A stretch of DNA of 51,816 nucleotides, taken from NCBI GenBank assembly GCA_003140855.1, contig PLLF01000031.1, positions 16,538-68,353 on the forward strand, given 5' to 3'. Numbering within the stretch: position 1 is the first letter of the stretch; every line of letters starts with the position of its first letter. Made by a program: the position numbers and the translations under genes. This document shows, piece by piece, positions 1 to 8,817 of the stretch. Source of the DNA: Vulcanimicrobiota bacterium. GTDB taxonomy: Bacteria > Vulcanimicrobiota > Vulcanimicrobiia > Vulcanimicrobiales > Vulcanimicrobiaceae. The notes beneath the pieces were generated by a model. That model was not told where the DNA came from. It did no database searches and saw only the letters and a program-made list of their open reading frames with translations.

Positions 1-1
1 C

Positions 2-445
2 GGCGCGCAGAGTACGATTTGCGCCGGCGGCCGTTACGATCAACTCGTCGGCTCGCTCGGCGGTCCGGACGTCCCCGCGGTCGGCTTCGCACTCGGATTG
101 GAACGCTTCTTGTCGGCCGTCGAATCCGCTGGAACAAGCGAAGAAGCGCGCCGCGAAGGCGTGCAGGCGATCGCAATCGGGTCGCAGGCGCTGCAAGCGC
201 TGTTGCCGTTGGTGACGGGCTTGCGGCGCAAGGGCGGAGGGCCGGTATTCATCGATTACGGGGATCGTAAACTACTTGCGCAACTGAAGATCGCCGATCG
301 CAACAACGCACGCTATGCGCTGATCCTGGGTGAGAAAGAATTGGCCGAGGGGAGCATCGTCTTGCGCGACCTGGTGACGCGCATAGACCGCCCCCTGCCC
401 TTCGGAAAAGATACTCTTGAGGCTCTCGGTGAACTGAAGGGATAA
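2..445 (+). CDS. hisS: Histidine-tRNA ligase, C-terminal part (5' truncated by window edge)
   Basis: Charges tRNA-His with histidine in the cytoplasm. The visible 147 residues begin inside the class II catalytic core: the GGRYD motif is followed by [12 protein letters not shown] (motif 3 region with the conserved arginine). The anticodon-binding domain follows, with the typical block [20 protein letters not shown] near the end. HisZ, the catalytically inactive paralogue, lacks this C-terminal domain, so HisS is the better call. The reading frame is open from base 2, so the start lies upstream of the window. The stop overlaps the accB start by one base (TAATG), indicating co-transcription. Confidence 0.95.
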   Translation, partial: GAQSTICAGGRYDQLVGSLGGPDVPAVGFALGLERFLSAVESAGTSEEARREGVQAIAIGSQALQALLPLVTGLRRKGGGPVFIDYGDRKLLAQLKIADRNNARYALILGEKELAEGSIVLRDLVTRIDRPLPFGKDTLEALGELKG

Positions 446-879
446 TGGACGAAGAGCAGACCCTCAAAGATCTTCTCGCGATCATGCACGAAAACGATCT
501 CGACGCGCTCAAAATCAAAGTGGGCGACGCGATTTTCGAATTGGTCCGCCGCGAGCCGGGGGCCGCCGCCGCAGCTCCCGCGGCCGCTGCCGCAGCGGTT
601 CCCGCGCCTTCGGGTCCGGCCGCGCCAGCAGCGTCGGCCAACGTCAAGAAAGTGACCGCGCCGCTCGTGGGCGTTTTTTACCGCTCGGCAGCCCCGGACG
701 CGGAAGCTTTCGTAAAAGAAGGCGACCGTGTCGAAACCGGCCAGGTCCTGTGCATTCTGGAAGCGATGAAGCTGTTCAACGAAATTACCAGCGATTATTC
801 CGGCATCGTTACGCGCATCGTTCCCGAAAACGGCGAGCTGGTTTCGCTCGGTCAGGAACTCTTTTGGATCGAACCGTAG
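445..879 (+). CDS. accB: Biotin carboxyl carrier protein of acetyl-CoA carboxylase
   Basis: Carries the biotin that shuttles CO2 from biotin carboxylase to carboxyltransferase in malonyl-CoA synthesis, the first step of fatty acid synthesis. The 144-residue protein has the family layout: a short N-terminal helical region, a flexible Ala/Pro-rich linker (about residues 38-64) and a C-terminal biotinyl domain. The biotinylation motif EAMKLFNEI places the modified lysine at K109. The start overlaps the hisS stop by one base. The usual partner accC does not follow; the next gene is gmhA, so biotin carboxylase must be encoded elsewhere. Confidence 0.95.
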   Translation: MDEEQTLKDLLAIMHENDLDALKIKVGDAIFELVRREPGAAAAAPAAAAAAVPAPSGPAAPAASANVKKVTAPLVGVFYRSAAPDAEAFVKEGDRVETGQVLCILEAMKLFNEITSDYSGIVTRIVPENGELVSLGQELFWIEP

Positions 880-1457
880 ACGTTCGCGCGCGCCGCGGCT
901 ACGACGAACTGATCGCGGATCGGCGGGGCATCTTCGATGCGCCGCATTACCGCGGACAAGTCGAAGCGATCGCGGACGCGATCGTCAAAGCCTTGCGCCG
1001 CGGCAACAAAGTGCTGTGGATGGGAAACGGCGGAAGCGCCGCGGAGGCGCAGCACATGGCGGCCGAGCTCAGCGGGCGTTTTTTGCGCGACCGGCCGGGA
1101 CTGTACAGCGAAGCTCTGAGCGTGAACACGTCGGCGCTGACGGCAATCGGCAATGACTTTGGGTACGATTACGTTTTCGCGCGCCAGATTGAAGCATTCG
1201 TGCAGCCGGGCGATGTCGTGATCGGGCTCACGACGAGCGGCAGCTCGAAAAATATTTCGCTGGCTCTTGAAGAAGCGAAGCGGCGGCAGGCGCTGACGGT
1301 TGCCTTCACGGGAAACGGCGGAGGCGACGCGGGCCGCATTGCCGATCTCGTTCTGCTGGGCCCCGACGGCTACTCCGCGATCGTGCAAGAGGTCCATCAG
1401 ACGATGGCGCACATCGTCTGCGATCTCGTCGAGCAGCGCATGATCTTCGAGGTTTAG
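864..1457 (+). CDS. gmhA: Phosphoheptose isomerase (sedoheptulose-7-phosphate isomerase)
   Basis: Converts D-sedoheptulose 7-phosphate to D-glycero-D-manno-heptose 7-phosphate, the first step to the ADP-heptose used in the LPS inner core. A SIS fold is visible: [16 protein letters not shown] (phosphate and zinc region) and the second sugar-phosphate loop TTSGSSKN, then [14 protein letters not shown] near the C-terminus. The frame is open further upstream inside accB. TTG at 864 is chosen because AGGAA lies five bases before it and it gives 197 residues, the usual GmhA length. This makes a 16-base overlap with accB. The next two genes continue the same pathway. Confidence 0.9.
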   Translation: MDRTVDVRARRGYDELIADRRGIFDAPHYRGQVEAIADAIVKALRRGNKVLWMGNGGSAAEAQHMAAELSGRFLRDRPGLYSEALSVNTSALTAIGNDFGYDYVFARQIEAFVQPGDVVIGLTTSGSSKNISLALEEAKRRQALTVAFTGNGGGDAGRIADLVLLGPDGYSAIVQEVHQTMAHIVCDLVEQRMIFEV

Positions 1458-1460
1458 GGA

Positions 1461-2465
1461 ATGAGCCGCACGCAGACGCTGGCGCCGCCCGACGCACGCA
1501 CGCTTTTCGAACGCATGCGCGAGCGGCGCGTGCTGGTCGTAGGCGACGTCATGGTCGACGAATGGATTTGGGGAAGCGTCTCGCGCATTTCGCCTGAAGC
1601 TCCGGTTCCGGTGGTTGCGGTGAGCGATCACTCGTTCACTTTGGGCGGCGCCGGCAACGTTGCCAACAACCTGCGCGCGTTAGGCGCGCATGTCACGTTC
1701 GTGGGCGCGGTCGGCGCAGATGCCTTCGCGCATTACGTCACCGATCTGCTCGCCGACGAGGGCATCGGCAGCGAAGGCTTGGTGACGATCTCCGATCGCC
1801 CGACGACGCGCAAGACTCGCGTCGTCGCGCACAATCAGCAAGTCGTGCGCGCGGATTGGGAGGCTACGTCGCCGCTGGATGCGGCCGACCGCGGCAAGCT
1901 CGCCAAGATCGTCGCGCGCGAAGCAGCGGCGGCCGACGTGGTTGTGCTCAGCGATTACGCAAAAGGACTCTTCTCGCGCGAGCTGGTCGAAGCTGCGCTG
2001 ACCTGTCCGATCGTCGTCGCCGATCCAAAACCGCAAAACTTCGAACTCTTCGCAGGCGTGACGTGCGTTGCTCCAAACGCGCAAGAGGCCGAACAAGCGA
2101 CCGGGATTGCGATCAGGTCGGATGCGTCGCTCGAACGAGCCGGGCAAGCGCTGCTGAACGAGCTGCGCTGCCGCTACGTCGTGATCACGCGCGGCGAGCA
2201 TGGCATGTCGCTGCTCGGCCGCGACGGCGAGAAGCTGCACATTCCGTCGGTCGCGCGCACGGTGTACGACGTGAGCGGCGCGGGCGACACCGTCACCGCG
2301 GTGCTCTCCCTCGGGCTTGCGGCGGGCGCACCGATCGAACTCGCTATTCAGCTCGCGAACTTTGCCGCCGGCGCGGTCGTCGAGAAACTTGGAACCGCGA
2401 CCGCCTCCGCAAACGAAATAGTAGCGCTCGTCGAGCACGGCATTCCGGCCGGCCATGAACGCTGA
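1461..2465 (+). CDS. hldA: D-glycero-beta-D-manno-heptose-7-phosphate kinase
   Basis: Phosphorylates heptose 7-phosphate at C1, the second step of ADP-L-glycero-D-manno-heptose synthesis. The 334-residue protein is a PfkB/ribokinase-fold sugar kinase. It has the N-terminal VVGDVMVDEWIWG strand, the GGAGNVANNLRALGA substrate loop and the C-terminal GAGDTVTAVL motif containing the catalytic aspartate. In enterobacteria this domain is fused to the adenylyltransferase as HldE. Here the two activities are separate genes whose ends overlap by 11 bases (stop inside the start of hldC). Confidence 0.94.
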   Translation: MSRTQTLAPPDARTLFERMRERRVLVVGDVMVDEWIWGSVSRISPEAPVPVVAVSDHSFTLGGAGNVANNLRALGAHVTFVGAVGADAFAHYVTDLLADEGIGSEGLVTISDRPTTRKTRVVAHNQQVVRADWEATSPLDAADRGKLAKIVAREAAAADVVVLSDYAKGLFSRELVEAALTCPIVVADPKPQNFELFAGVTCVAPNAQEAEQATGIAIRSDASLERAGQALLNELRCRYVVITRGEHGMSLLGRDGEKLHIPSVARTVYDVSGAGDTVTAVLSLGLAAGAPIELAIQLANFAAGAVVEKLGTATASANEIVALVEHGIPAGHER

Positions 2466-2952
2466 CCGGTTCTATGGAGAGCTGCTAACCTTAGAAGCTG
2501 CGGTCGCGTGGCGCGAAGCGTTGCGCGCCGATCGGAAGATCGTCGTCTTTACCAACGGCTGTTTCGACGTTTTGCACGCCGGTCACGTCGCGTACTTGGC
2601 ATGGACGCGCGCCCAGGGCGACGCGCTGATCGTGGGCCTGAACACCGACGACTCGGTGCGGCGCATCAAGGGACCGGCGCGCCCGCTCGTACCGTTCGCG
2701 GATCGCGCGCGCGTCTTGACGGCGCTGCGCAGCGTGGACGCGGTCGTACCCTTCGGCGAACGCACACCTGAAGTGTTGCTCGACAAGCTCCGTCCCGACG
2801 TGCACGTGAAGAGCTCGCAGTATCGCGCGGAAGAGTTGCCGGAACGCGACGTCGTGATGCAGCACGGCGGCGTTATCAAGCTCGCGCCGCACATCGATGG
2901 GATCAGCACGACCGACCTTATCGCTCGCATATTGAAAACCTACGCCGAGTGA
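2455..2952 (+). CDS. hldC: D-glycero-beta-D-manno-heptose 1-phosphate adenylyltransferase
   Basis: Transfers AMP from ATP to heptose 1-phosphate, giving ADP-D-glycero-beta-D-manno-heptose. The 165-residue protein is a nucleotidyltransferase with the signature FTNGCFDVLHAGHVAYL (the HxGH motif binds ATP) and ends with the ISTTDLIARI block of RfaE2 proteins. It starts 11 bases inside hldA. The remaining pathway enzymes, the bisphosphate phosphatase GmhB and the epimerase HldD, are not in this window. Confidence 0.94.
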   Translation: MNADRFYGELLTLEAAVAWREALRADRKIVVFTNGCFDVLHAGHVAYLAWTRAQGDALIVGLNTDDSVRRIKGPARPLVPFADRARVLTALRSVDAVVPFGERTPEVLLDKLRPDVHVKSSQYRAEELPERDVVMQHGGVIKLAPHIDGISTTDLIARILKTYAE

Positions 2953-4163
2953 AGATCGCGATCACGTGCAACGGCCCGGGTGAAACCGCCGGCTGGCTGC
3001 GGCCGCTCCTGCGCGAACTGTACGCGATCGAGCCCGCAGCGGAAGTGCATGTCTGTTACGTCCCCGACGACTACGCGACCGGCGCCGAACCTGAATTCGT
3101 GCGCAACCTCTTTCCGCAGGCGCACGTGTACGATGCGAAGGCGTATCTGCGAACGATCTTGGGACGATCGATTGCAGGGCTGCCCGAACGCGTCGACGTG
3201 ACGCTGTACTTAGGCGGCGATTTGATGCACGCGGCCCGTTTGCACCGCAAGCTCGGCGGAAAGCTCGCGACCTACCGTTTCACGCGCCGCAAGTACGCAC
3301 GTTTTACCGAGCGCGCTTTTGCAATCGACGCCGAAAACGCGAAGGGTTTGATCGCCGCCGGCATCGACGCGGCGCGGGTTATGGTGACCGGTAACCTCGC
3401 AATCGACGGCGCACTCACGGAAGTGTCCGCCGCACCCGAAGCCGGTGCGCCGGCCGACGGCATCCTTTTCATGCCGGGCTCGCGCGGTTACGAAGTTCGT
3501 CACCTGGTGCCGTTCTTTTTTACGGCTGCGCTGGCAATCCGGCGCGAGGATCCGAATATGCCGATCGCGTTCGGGATTTCGCCGTTCACCAAAATCGCGG
3601 ACGTGCGCGCCGCGATCGAAGCGGGCGGCGACGCGCGGGTCTTTTCAAAACGCGGGCGCTTGATCGAAACGCCGGACGGCCCGGCGCTCGGCTCGCTCGA
3701 CAGATCGCAGAGCTTTCCGATTCTTCGCAACGCGCTATCCGCGGCATCGCGCGCCCGGCTGACGGTTGCTACTCCCGGGACAAAAGTCATCGAGCTGGCG
3801 GCAATCGGAGCGCCGGTGCTTTCGTGCACGCCGACCAACGCCGCCGAGCTTGTGACGATCAACGGGCCGCTCACCTATGTGAACCGCATCCCCTTTATCG
3901 GAGGCCCGCTCAAACGGCTCGTCGCGACGCGCATTTCGAAACGGTTCCGTTTTCATACGCAGCCGAACATAGACGCAGGACGCGAAATCGTGCGCGAGCT
4001 GCACGGCACTCTGACGCCGGGGCGTGTCGCCCGCGTCGCGCTGGAGCTATGTAGCGACAAAGCGTGGCTGGCGGAATCGTCAAAGGCGTTGCGGAGCTTA
4101 TACACCGAACACGTCGGAGCTGCCGGCCGTATGGCTCGCGGACTCCTCGAGGTCCAGGGCTGA
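2949..4163 (+). CDS. LpxB-like (lipid-A-disaccharide synthase-related) glycosyltransferase
   Basis: A 404-residue GT-B-type protein resembling lipid-A-disaccharide synthase. LpxB itself joins UDP-diacylglucosamine and lipid X. The N-terminus ITCNGPGETAGWL occupies the place of the LpxB SGEVSGD loop. A VTGNLAIDG strand in the middle and, in the C-terminal half, ATPGTKVIELAAIGAPVL (the sugar-nucleotide-binding region) are also recognisable. The changed N-terminal loop means it could be a divergent relative with another acceptor rather than true LpxB. The GTG start overlaps the hldC stop (GTGA). The heptose context supports a role in LPS or a related glycolipid. Confidence 0.65.
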   Translation: MKIAITCNGPGETAGWLRPLLRELYAIEPAAEVHVCYVPDDYATGAEPEFVRNLFPQAHVYDAKAYLRTILGRSIAGLPERVDVTLYLGGDLMHAARLHRKLGGKLATYRFTRRKYARFTERAFAIDAENAKGLIAAGIDAARVMVTGNLAIDGALTEVSAAPEAGAPADGILFMPGSRGYEVRHLVPFFFTAALAIRREDPNMPIAFGISPFTKIADVRAAIEAGGDARVFSKRGRLIETPDGPALGSLDRSQSFPILRNALSAASRARLTVATPGTKVIELAAIGAPVLSCTPTNAAELVTINGPLTYVNRIPFIGGPLKRLVATRISKRFRFHTQPNIDAGREIVRELHGTLTPGRVARVALELCSDKAWLAESSKALRSLYTEHVGAAGRMARGLLEVQG

Positions 4164-4164
4164 C

Positions 4165-5037
4165 GTGCGGATCTCGGTTATCATCGCCACCAAAGATCGT
4201 GCCGAATATTTGGATCGCGCGCTCGAATCGCTCGGCAAACAGATCGGCGCGCCTTCTTTCGAAGTGGTCGTGGTCGATAACGGTTCGACCGATGCAACGC
4301 CGCAAGTGGTCGAGCGCGCGCGCACGCAACACGCTTTCGAAGTCGTGTACGTATTCGAGGAACGTCCCAACCGCGGTGCCGCGCGCAACCGCGGAATCGC
4401 CGTCGCGAACGGATATTTGGTCGCATTCTGCGACGACGACGTCTACGCTCCGCCGGGTTGGCTGGCCGCCCACGACGCCGCGCACGATAGCGGCAATTTG
4501 ATCGTCAACGGACCGATTATCAACGTCCCGTCGTACCACGAGCGCCCGAAACCGGTTTTGGCAAACTATTCGCGGGCAGCTTTGTGCACGTGCAACGTTT
4601 CGATTCCGAAGGCAGCGCTGCGCGCGGCCGGCGGATTCGACGAGCAGTTTCACCTATACGGTTGGGAAGACACAGAGCTGGGCGTTCGTTTGAAGCGCGC
4701 GGGATTGCGATCGAAATTCGCTTGGGATGCATATATCTGGCATATAAAACCGGCCGGCGAAGCAACGCTCGAGGCCGAGATGCGAAAGGCCCTCGAGAAA
4801 GCGCGCATGGCGGTGCGTTTCGTTCAAAAAGACCCGAGCCTCCGGGTGCGGGCCGCAACCGGCGCGCATCCGGTCAATCTCTTGCGTGCCAAAGTGCTCG
4901 AGCCGCTGCTTCCGCTATACGCCGGCGCCGCCACCGACGCACGGCTGCCGGCTGCCGTGCGCGCGCTTGCGCGCTCGCAGCTGCTCGACGGTATCTACAC
5001 GGTCGAGCTCGCCCGCGCGCTACATTCGGAGGCTTAG
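4165..5037 (+). CDS. Glycosyltransferase family 2
   Basis: Predicted to transfer an activated sugar onto a growing surface glycan at the inner face of the membrane. It has a GT-A fold: N-terminal VIIATKDRAEYLDRALESL, VVVDNGSTD for nucleotide binding, NRGAARNRGIAVANG and the metal-binding acidic cluster FCDDDV. The C-terminal block GGFDEQFHLYGWEDTELGVRLKRAG is typical of the galactosyltransferase-like C-terminal domain. GTG at 4165 is chosen because it follows the previous stop by one base and begins exactly at the first beta strand; the frame is open further upstream inside the preceding gene. Length is 290 residues. Donor and acceptor cannot be read from sequence. Confidence 0.85.
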   Translation: MRISVIIATKDRAEYLDRALESLGKQIGAPSFEVVVVDNGSTDATPQVVERARTQHAFEVVYVFEERPNRGAARNRGIAVANGYLVAFCDDDVYAPPGWLAAHDAAHDSGNLIVNGPIINVPSYHERPKPVLANYSRAALCTCNVSIPKAALRAAGGFDEQFHLYGWEDTELGVRLKRAGLRSKFAWDAYIWHIKPAGEATLEAEMRKALEKARMAVRFVQKDPSLRVRAATGAHPVNLLRAKVLEPLLPLYAGAATDARLPAAVRALARSQLLDGIYTVELARALHSEA

Positions 5038-5041
5038 CGCG

Positions 5042-6052
5042 ATGCGCGCGTTAGTGTATTGTGCAGGCGGCGGAATCGGCGATTCGCTGATGGCGTCGAT
5101 CGTCGCGCGCGCTTTGAAGTCGCGCTGCGAAACGGTCGACATCCTCACGCTGCCGGCGCACGCGCCGGCGCTCGAGCGCGTTCCCGGTCTGACTGCGATT
5201 CTCACCGACGACGGTCGCGACGAGCGCGGGTTAGCGGCCGCGTTGGCACAGCGCCTTTACGACGCCGCAGTCGTCACGTGGGCGACGCCGCACACCGCGC
5301 GCGTTCCGCACCTTGCAAAAATTCCGGTGCGCGTCGGTCAAGCAAACCGGCTGTATTCGTGGCGGTTCACACACCGGGTAGCCGTGCGCAGCGAGCAAGG
5401 CGACGTCACGACGCACTGGTCGCAGATAATGCTCGATTACGCGCGCGCGCTTGGCTGCGACGATCCCGAGCCGCGCATACGCTTCGAGCCATCGGCCGAA
5501 GACGAAGCTGAAGCCCAAGCCCTTTGCGTGGAGCTCGGACTTACCGAAGGCGGATTTGCCATCGTCCATCCCGCCAACGCCGTGGCAAGCGAACGCGGCA
5601 TCTGGCCGCTGGAAGGCTGGGCGCGACTCGTGCGCGAAATCGCGGCGCGCTTCAACGTGCCGGTGCTCGTCAGCGGCAGCGAAGACGATCGCGACATCGT
5701 CGAAGGCGTGGTGGCGCGCGGCGGCGGTTTTTCGATCGCGGGGAAGACGACGATCGGATCGTTCGGCGCGCTTTGCCGGCGGGCCGCGTTTTTTGCGGGC
5801 GTAACGACGGGTGCGATGCACGTCGCCGCCGCCTGCGGATGTCCGACGGCGGGCATTTTTCCGTTTCAAACCGACACGCCCGACCGCTGGGCGCCGCTAG
5901 GCCCGCGAACCGCAATCGTTCGTGCGACCTATCCGTGCCCTCCGGGAGAACGCAAAGAAACGTGTCCCGACTACGCATGCATCGCCAGTCTCGACGTGCC
6001 GCGCATCATTGCGGCCGTTGAATCGTTGACGAACGCTTCGGCTACGGCATGA
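5042..6052 (+). CDS. Glycosyltransferase family 9 (heptosyltransferase-like)
   Basis: A 336-residue GT-B protein of the ADP-heptose:LPS heptosyltransferase family. The N-terminal Rossmann start ALVYCAGGGIGDSLMAS matches the GT9 GDxL loop. The C-terminal half has FAIVHPANAVASERGIWP and FAGVTTGAMHVAAACGCPTAGIF, the donor-binding region. The pathway for its likely donor, ADP-heptose, is encoded just upstream. The ATG at 5042 is four bases after the previous stop. A cysteine-containing tail (YPCPPGERKETCPDYACI) before the C-terminal helix resembles that of some heptosyltransferases. The exact linkage is unknown. Confidence 0.85.
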   Translation: MRALVYCAGGGIGDSLMASIVARALKSRCETVDILTLPAHAPALERVPGLTAILTDDGRDERGLAAALAQRLYDAAVVTWATPHTARVPHLAKIPVRVGQANRLYSWRFTHRVAVRSEQGDVTTHWSQIMLDYARALGCDDPEPRIRFEPSAEDEAEAQALCVELGLTEGGFAIVHPANAVASERGIWPLEGWARLVREIAARFNVPVLVSGSEDDRDIVEGVVARGGGFSIAGKTTIGSFGALCRRAAFFAGVTTGAMHVAAACGCPTAGIFPFQTDTPDRWAPLGPRTAIVRATYPCPPGERKETCPDYACIASLDVPRIIAAVESLTNASATA

Positions 6053-6954
6053 AAGCCACGATTCAGATCTGCACGTACAATCGCGTGCACCTGCTCGGCC
6101 GCGTGCTCGATGCATGCTTCGAGCAGACCGTTTTACCGTCGGAGTATGAAATCGTACTCGTCAACGACGGGTCGACCGACGAAACACCCGCAGTTATCGG
6201 AAGCGCGCAAGCGCGTGCAACGTGCCCGCTCACCGTCGTCAACCGGCCGAACGGCGGACTCGCAAGAGCGCGCAATTCGGGCCTGGCGCGATCCACCGGC
6301 GGGCGGATCATCTTGATCGACGACGACGTGCTGCCGCTGCCGAATTTCGTTGAGGAGCACTTGCGCAGTCACGCGGCTCACCCGGACGCGATCGTGCGCG
6401 GAGGGGCGATCAACGTGGAAAACTTCGACGATCTGCCGATTCCAGTCTGGAGTTTGCGCAACTACAGCGGCAATTATTTTTGGACGACCAACGTCTCCGT
6501 GCCGCTGGCGAAACTTCGCGCCGTCGGCGGTTTCAATGAGAGCTTCGCCGAGTACGGCTGGGAGGACATCGACGTCGGTCTCCGCCTACGCTTTGCTGGC
6601 GTCAAAGCCATTTTTAACCGGCGCGCAATCGTCTATCATTATAAGCCGCCTCCGCGCGCTTCCGACGTCGAGAAAATGCTGCGACAGGCGCGCGCACAGG
6701 CCCGCACGGCGGTGCAGCTCGCAAGCTTGCACCCCCACTGGCGCACGTATTTGGCGACCGGCGATAATCTGCTTGCGCGCTTCTTGCACAAATGGGCGCG
6801 CGGCGCCGGCGCAGCACGCGGATTCCGTTCGCAGATCGGAAGCTTAGAAGACGATCGACCGCTAACCGGACGTGAATTGCGCGCCGTGCGGCGTTTGGCC
6901 GCCGAAGCCTATTTCGAAGAACTGGAGCGTGTCCGCCGGGCCGGCACGCCATGA
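6049..6954 (+). CDS. Glycosyltransferase family 2
   Basis: A second GT2 enzyme (301 residues), paralogous to the one at 4165. It has IQICTYNRVHLLGRVLDACFEQ, IVLVNDGSTDETPAVI, NGGLARARNSGLARS, the acidic LIDDDVLP metal site and the C-terminal GGFNESFAEYGWEDIDVGLRLRFAG block. The start overlaps the preceding stop (ATGA). Its position between two GT9 genes suggests that it adds a non-heptose residue in the same oligosaccharide. The sugar is not identifiable. Confidence 0.86.
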   Translation: MKATIQICTYNRVHLLGRVLDACFEQTVLPSEYEIVLVNDGSTDETPAVIGSAQARATCPLTVVNRPNGGLARARNSGLARSTGGRIILIDDDVLPLPNFVEEHLRSHAAHPDAIVRGGAINVENFDDLPIPVWSLRNYSGNYFWTTNVSVPLAKLRAVGGFNESFAEYGWEDIDVGLRLRFAGVKAIFNRRAIVYHYKPPPRASDVEKMLRQARAQARTAVQLASLHPHWRTYLATGDNLLARFLHKWARGAGAARGFRSQIGSLEDDRPLTGRELRAVRRLAAEAYFEELERVRRAGTP

Positions 6955-7940
6955 ACGGGATCGTCCTGGTGCGGACCGATAGAATCGGCGATCTGATTCT
7001 TTCGACTCCGGCGATCGCGACGGTGCGCAGATCGTTTCCCGGCGCGCACATCACGATGACCTGCAGCTCGTACAGCCGCATCGTCATGGAACGCAATACC
7101 GACGTGGACGAGATCGTCGACGCTCCGGCCGATGTGCGGCCGGACGTGTTCGGCGCGCGCTTCAAAGGCCGGGCCGAGCTTGCCATCGCGCTGGCGCCGC
7201 GCACGCGCGATCTTGCGATCGTAGGTGGAACGCGGGCGCGCATTCGCGCGGGCTATACCTACGAGCGCCGTTATCTGACGCGTTTGATGCTGCGCCGTTA
7301 TGTAAACGTCTTGATGACCTCCGAAGCCGATCCCCACCTGAGCGAGCGCGACCCGCGGCGGAAGGTTCGGCACGAAGTCGATCAGCTGCTCGACTTGGTG
7401 GCGCTTGCCGGAGCTCGCGAACGTGTCCATCGTCTGCGCCTCGACATCACTGACGAGGATCGCGCGGCGATCGCGTTCGTGCCCGCCAATCCGATCGTTT
7501 TTCACCTGGCGAACCGCTGGTTTTATGACGGCAGCTCGCTCGACTCGACCCTGCAGTTGCTCCGCGACTTGCACCGTTTCGATTTGCCGATCGTCGTGAC
7601 GTACGCGCCGGATTGCGAACTGCATGCGGCGCAGATTGCCGAAACGCGCGCGGCCGACGTGGTGCTCGGCGGCCTGGCGTTTCACCGCTGGGCCGCGGTT
7701 TTCGAACGCGCCCGGGTGATCGTCACGGTCGACACCGGCGCGACGCACGTAGCGAGCGCCGTCGGGAGGCCGGTGGTTGTCGCGTTCGAACATCGCTACT
7801 TCCATTTGAACGCGCAAGAATGGGCGCCATACAACGTGCCGAGCGTACTCGTTCGCAAGCCCGCAAGCGACGATCCGCGGTTGCTGGAGCAGTTCAGAAC
7901 GGAGATTCTGAACGGCATCGAGGCGTTGCTGCATGCCTGA
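6951..7940 (+). CDS. Glycosyltransferase family 9 (heptosyltransferase-like)
   Basis: A second GT9 enzyme, 329 residues. The N-terminal VLVRTDRIGDLILSTPAIATVRR is a textbook heptosyltransferase start. The C-terminal VIVTVDTGATHVASAVGRPVVVAF is the ADP-heptose-binding region. It overlaps the upstream GT2 by four bases and the downstream GT2 by eight. Two GT9 genes would be consistent with two successive heptose transfers, as WaaC and WaaF perform in enterobacteria, but the order of action is inference. Confidence 0.87.
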   Translation: MNGIVLVRTDRIGDLILSTPAIATVRRSFPGAHITMTCSSYSRIVMERNTDVDEIVDAPADVRPDVFGARFKGRAELAIALAPRTRDLAIVGGTRARIRAGYTYERRYLTRLMLRRYVNVLMTSEADPHLSERDPRRKVRHEVDQLLDLVALAGARERVHRLRLDITDEDRAAIAFVPANPIVFHLANRWFYDGSSLDSTLQLLRDLHRFDLPIVVTYAPDCELHAAQIAETRAADVVLGGLAFHRWAAVFERARVIVTVDTGATHVASAVGRPVVVAFEHRYFHLNAQEWAPYNVPSVLVRKPASDDPRLLEQFRTEILNGIEALLHA

Positions 7941-8817
7941 AATTTCGGTCGTGGTACCGACCTATAACCGGATCAAAACGCTGCGCGACGTCTTGCCGTC
8001 GCTCCTGAAGCAAGATCTCGCCGCCGAGGGTTTCGAAGTACTGGTTTGCGATTCCAATTCGAACGATGGCACTGCCGAATACTTGGCCGAGATGCGCGCG
8101 CGCCACGCCAACGTGCAGCACGTTGTAGGCGCTTACTCCGGACGCGCCATGGCCCGCAACGCCGGCATCGAGCGGGCTCGCGGAGACGTCATACTTTTCA
8201 ACGACTCGGACATCATCGCATCGCCCGATTTGCTCTCGCGCCACTTACGGCACCACCGGGAACGCCGGAACATCGCGGTGGTGGGTTTGGAAGTTCAAGT
8301 CCGCTCGCTCGAGGATTACGCGGACAAACGCGATCATCCCGAGAAGCGCGGCGCGCTGCATCCGCCGGAGCGCAAACAGCTGAGCTGGCTCTACTTCCTG
8401 ACCGGCAACGCTTCCGCGCGGCGCGATGACCTGCTGCGTGTCGGCTGCTTCGACGAAACGTTCACGGGATACGGCCACGAGGATTTGGAACTTGGCTACC
8501 GGCTGCAAAAAGCCGGAATCGTGATTGTGTACGAACCGCGCGCAGTCAACTATCACTGGCAAGACGTCGCCCATGAGGATCAGATCGAGAAGATGAAGCT
8601 CGCCGGCCGTTCGACCGTGCGCTTTTACCGCAAGCATCCCGATTTTGCCGTGATGGCGAACCTCGGCATGACGCCCATTTCGCTGGGACTGCACACCGCG
8701 CTGAGCAAGATGCCCTGGCTGCTCGGATACTTCGACAGGCGGGCCGCCGAATCAAAATTTGCGCGAAGCCTGATCCAGCAGTACTATTACGTTTCCGGAA
8801 TCAAGAGCGCATTATGA
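7933..8817 (+). CDS. Glycosyltransferase family 2
   Basis: The third GT2 enzyme of the cluster, 294 residues. It has ISVVVPTYNRIKTLRDVLPSLLKQ, VLVCDSNSNDGT, GRAMARNAGIERARGDV, the DxD-type FNDSDI metal site and a C-terminal CFDETFTGYGHEDLELGYRLQKAG block. It starts eight bases inside the preceding GT9 gene, and its stop overlaps the aspS start (ATGA). It is the last of the glycosyltransferases before translation genes resume. Substrate unknown. Confidence 0.86.
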   Translation: MPEISVVVPTYNRIKTLRDVLPSLLKQDLAAEGFEVLVCDSNSNDGTAEYLAEMRARHANVQHVVGAYSGRAMARNAGIERARGDVILFNDSDIIASPDLLSRHLRHHRERRNIAVVGLEVQVRSLEDYADKRDHPEKRGALHPPERKQLSWLYFLTGNASARRDDLLRVGCFDETFTGYGHEDLELGYRLQKAGIVIVYEPRAVNYHWQDVAHEDQIEKMKLAGRSTVRFYRKHPDFAVMANLGMTPISLGLHTALSKMPWLLGYFDRRAAESKFARSLIQQYYYVSGIKSAL

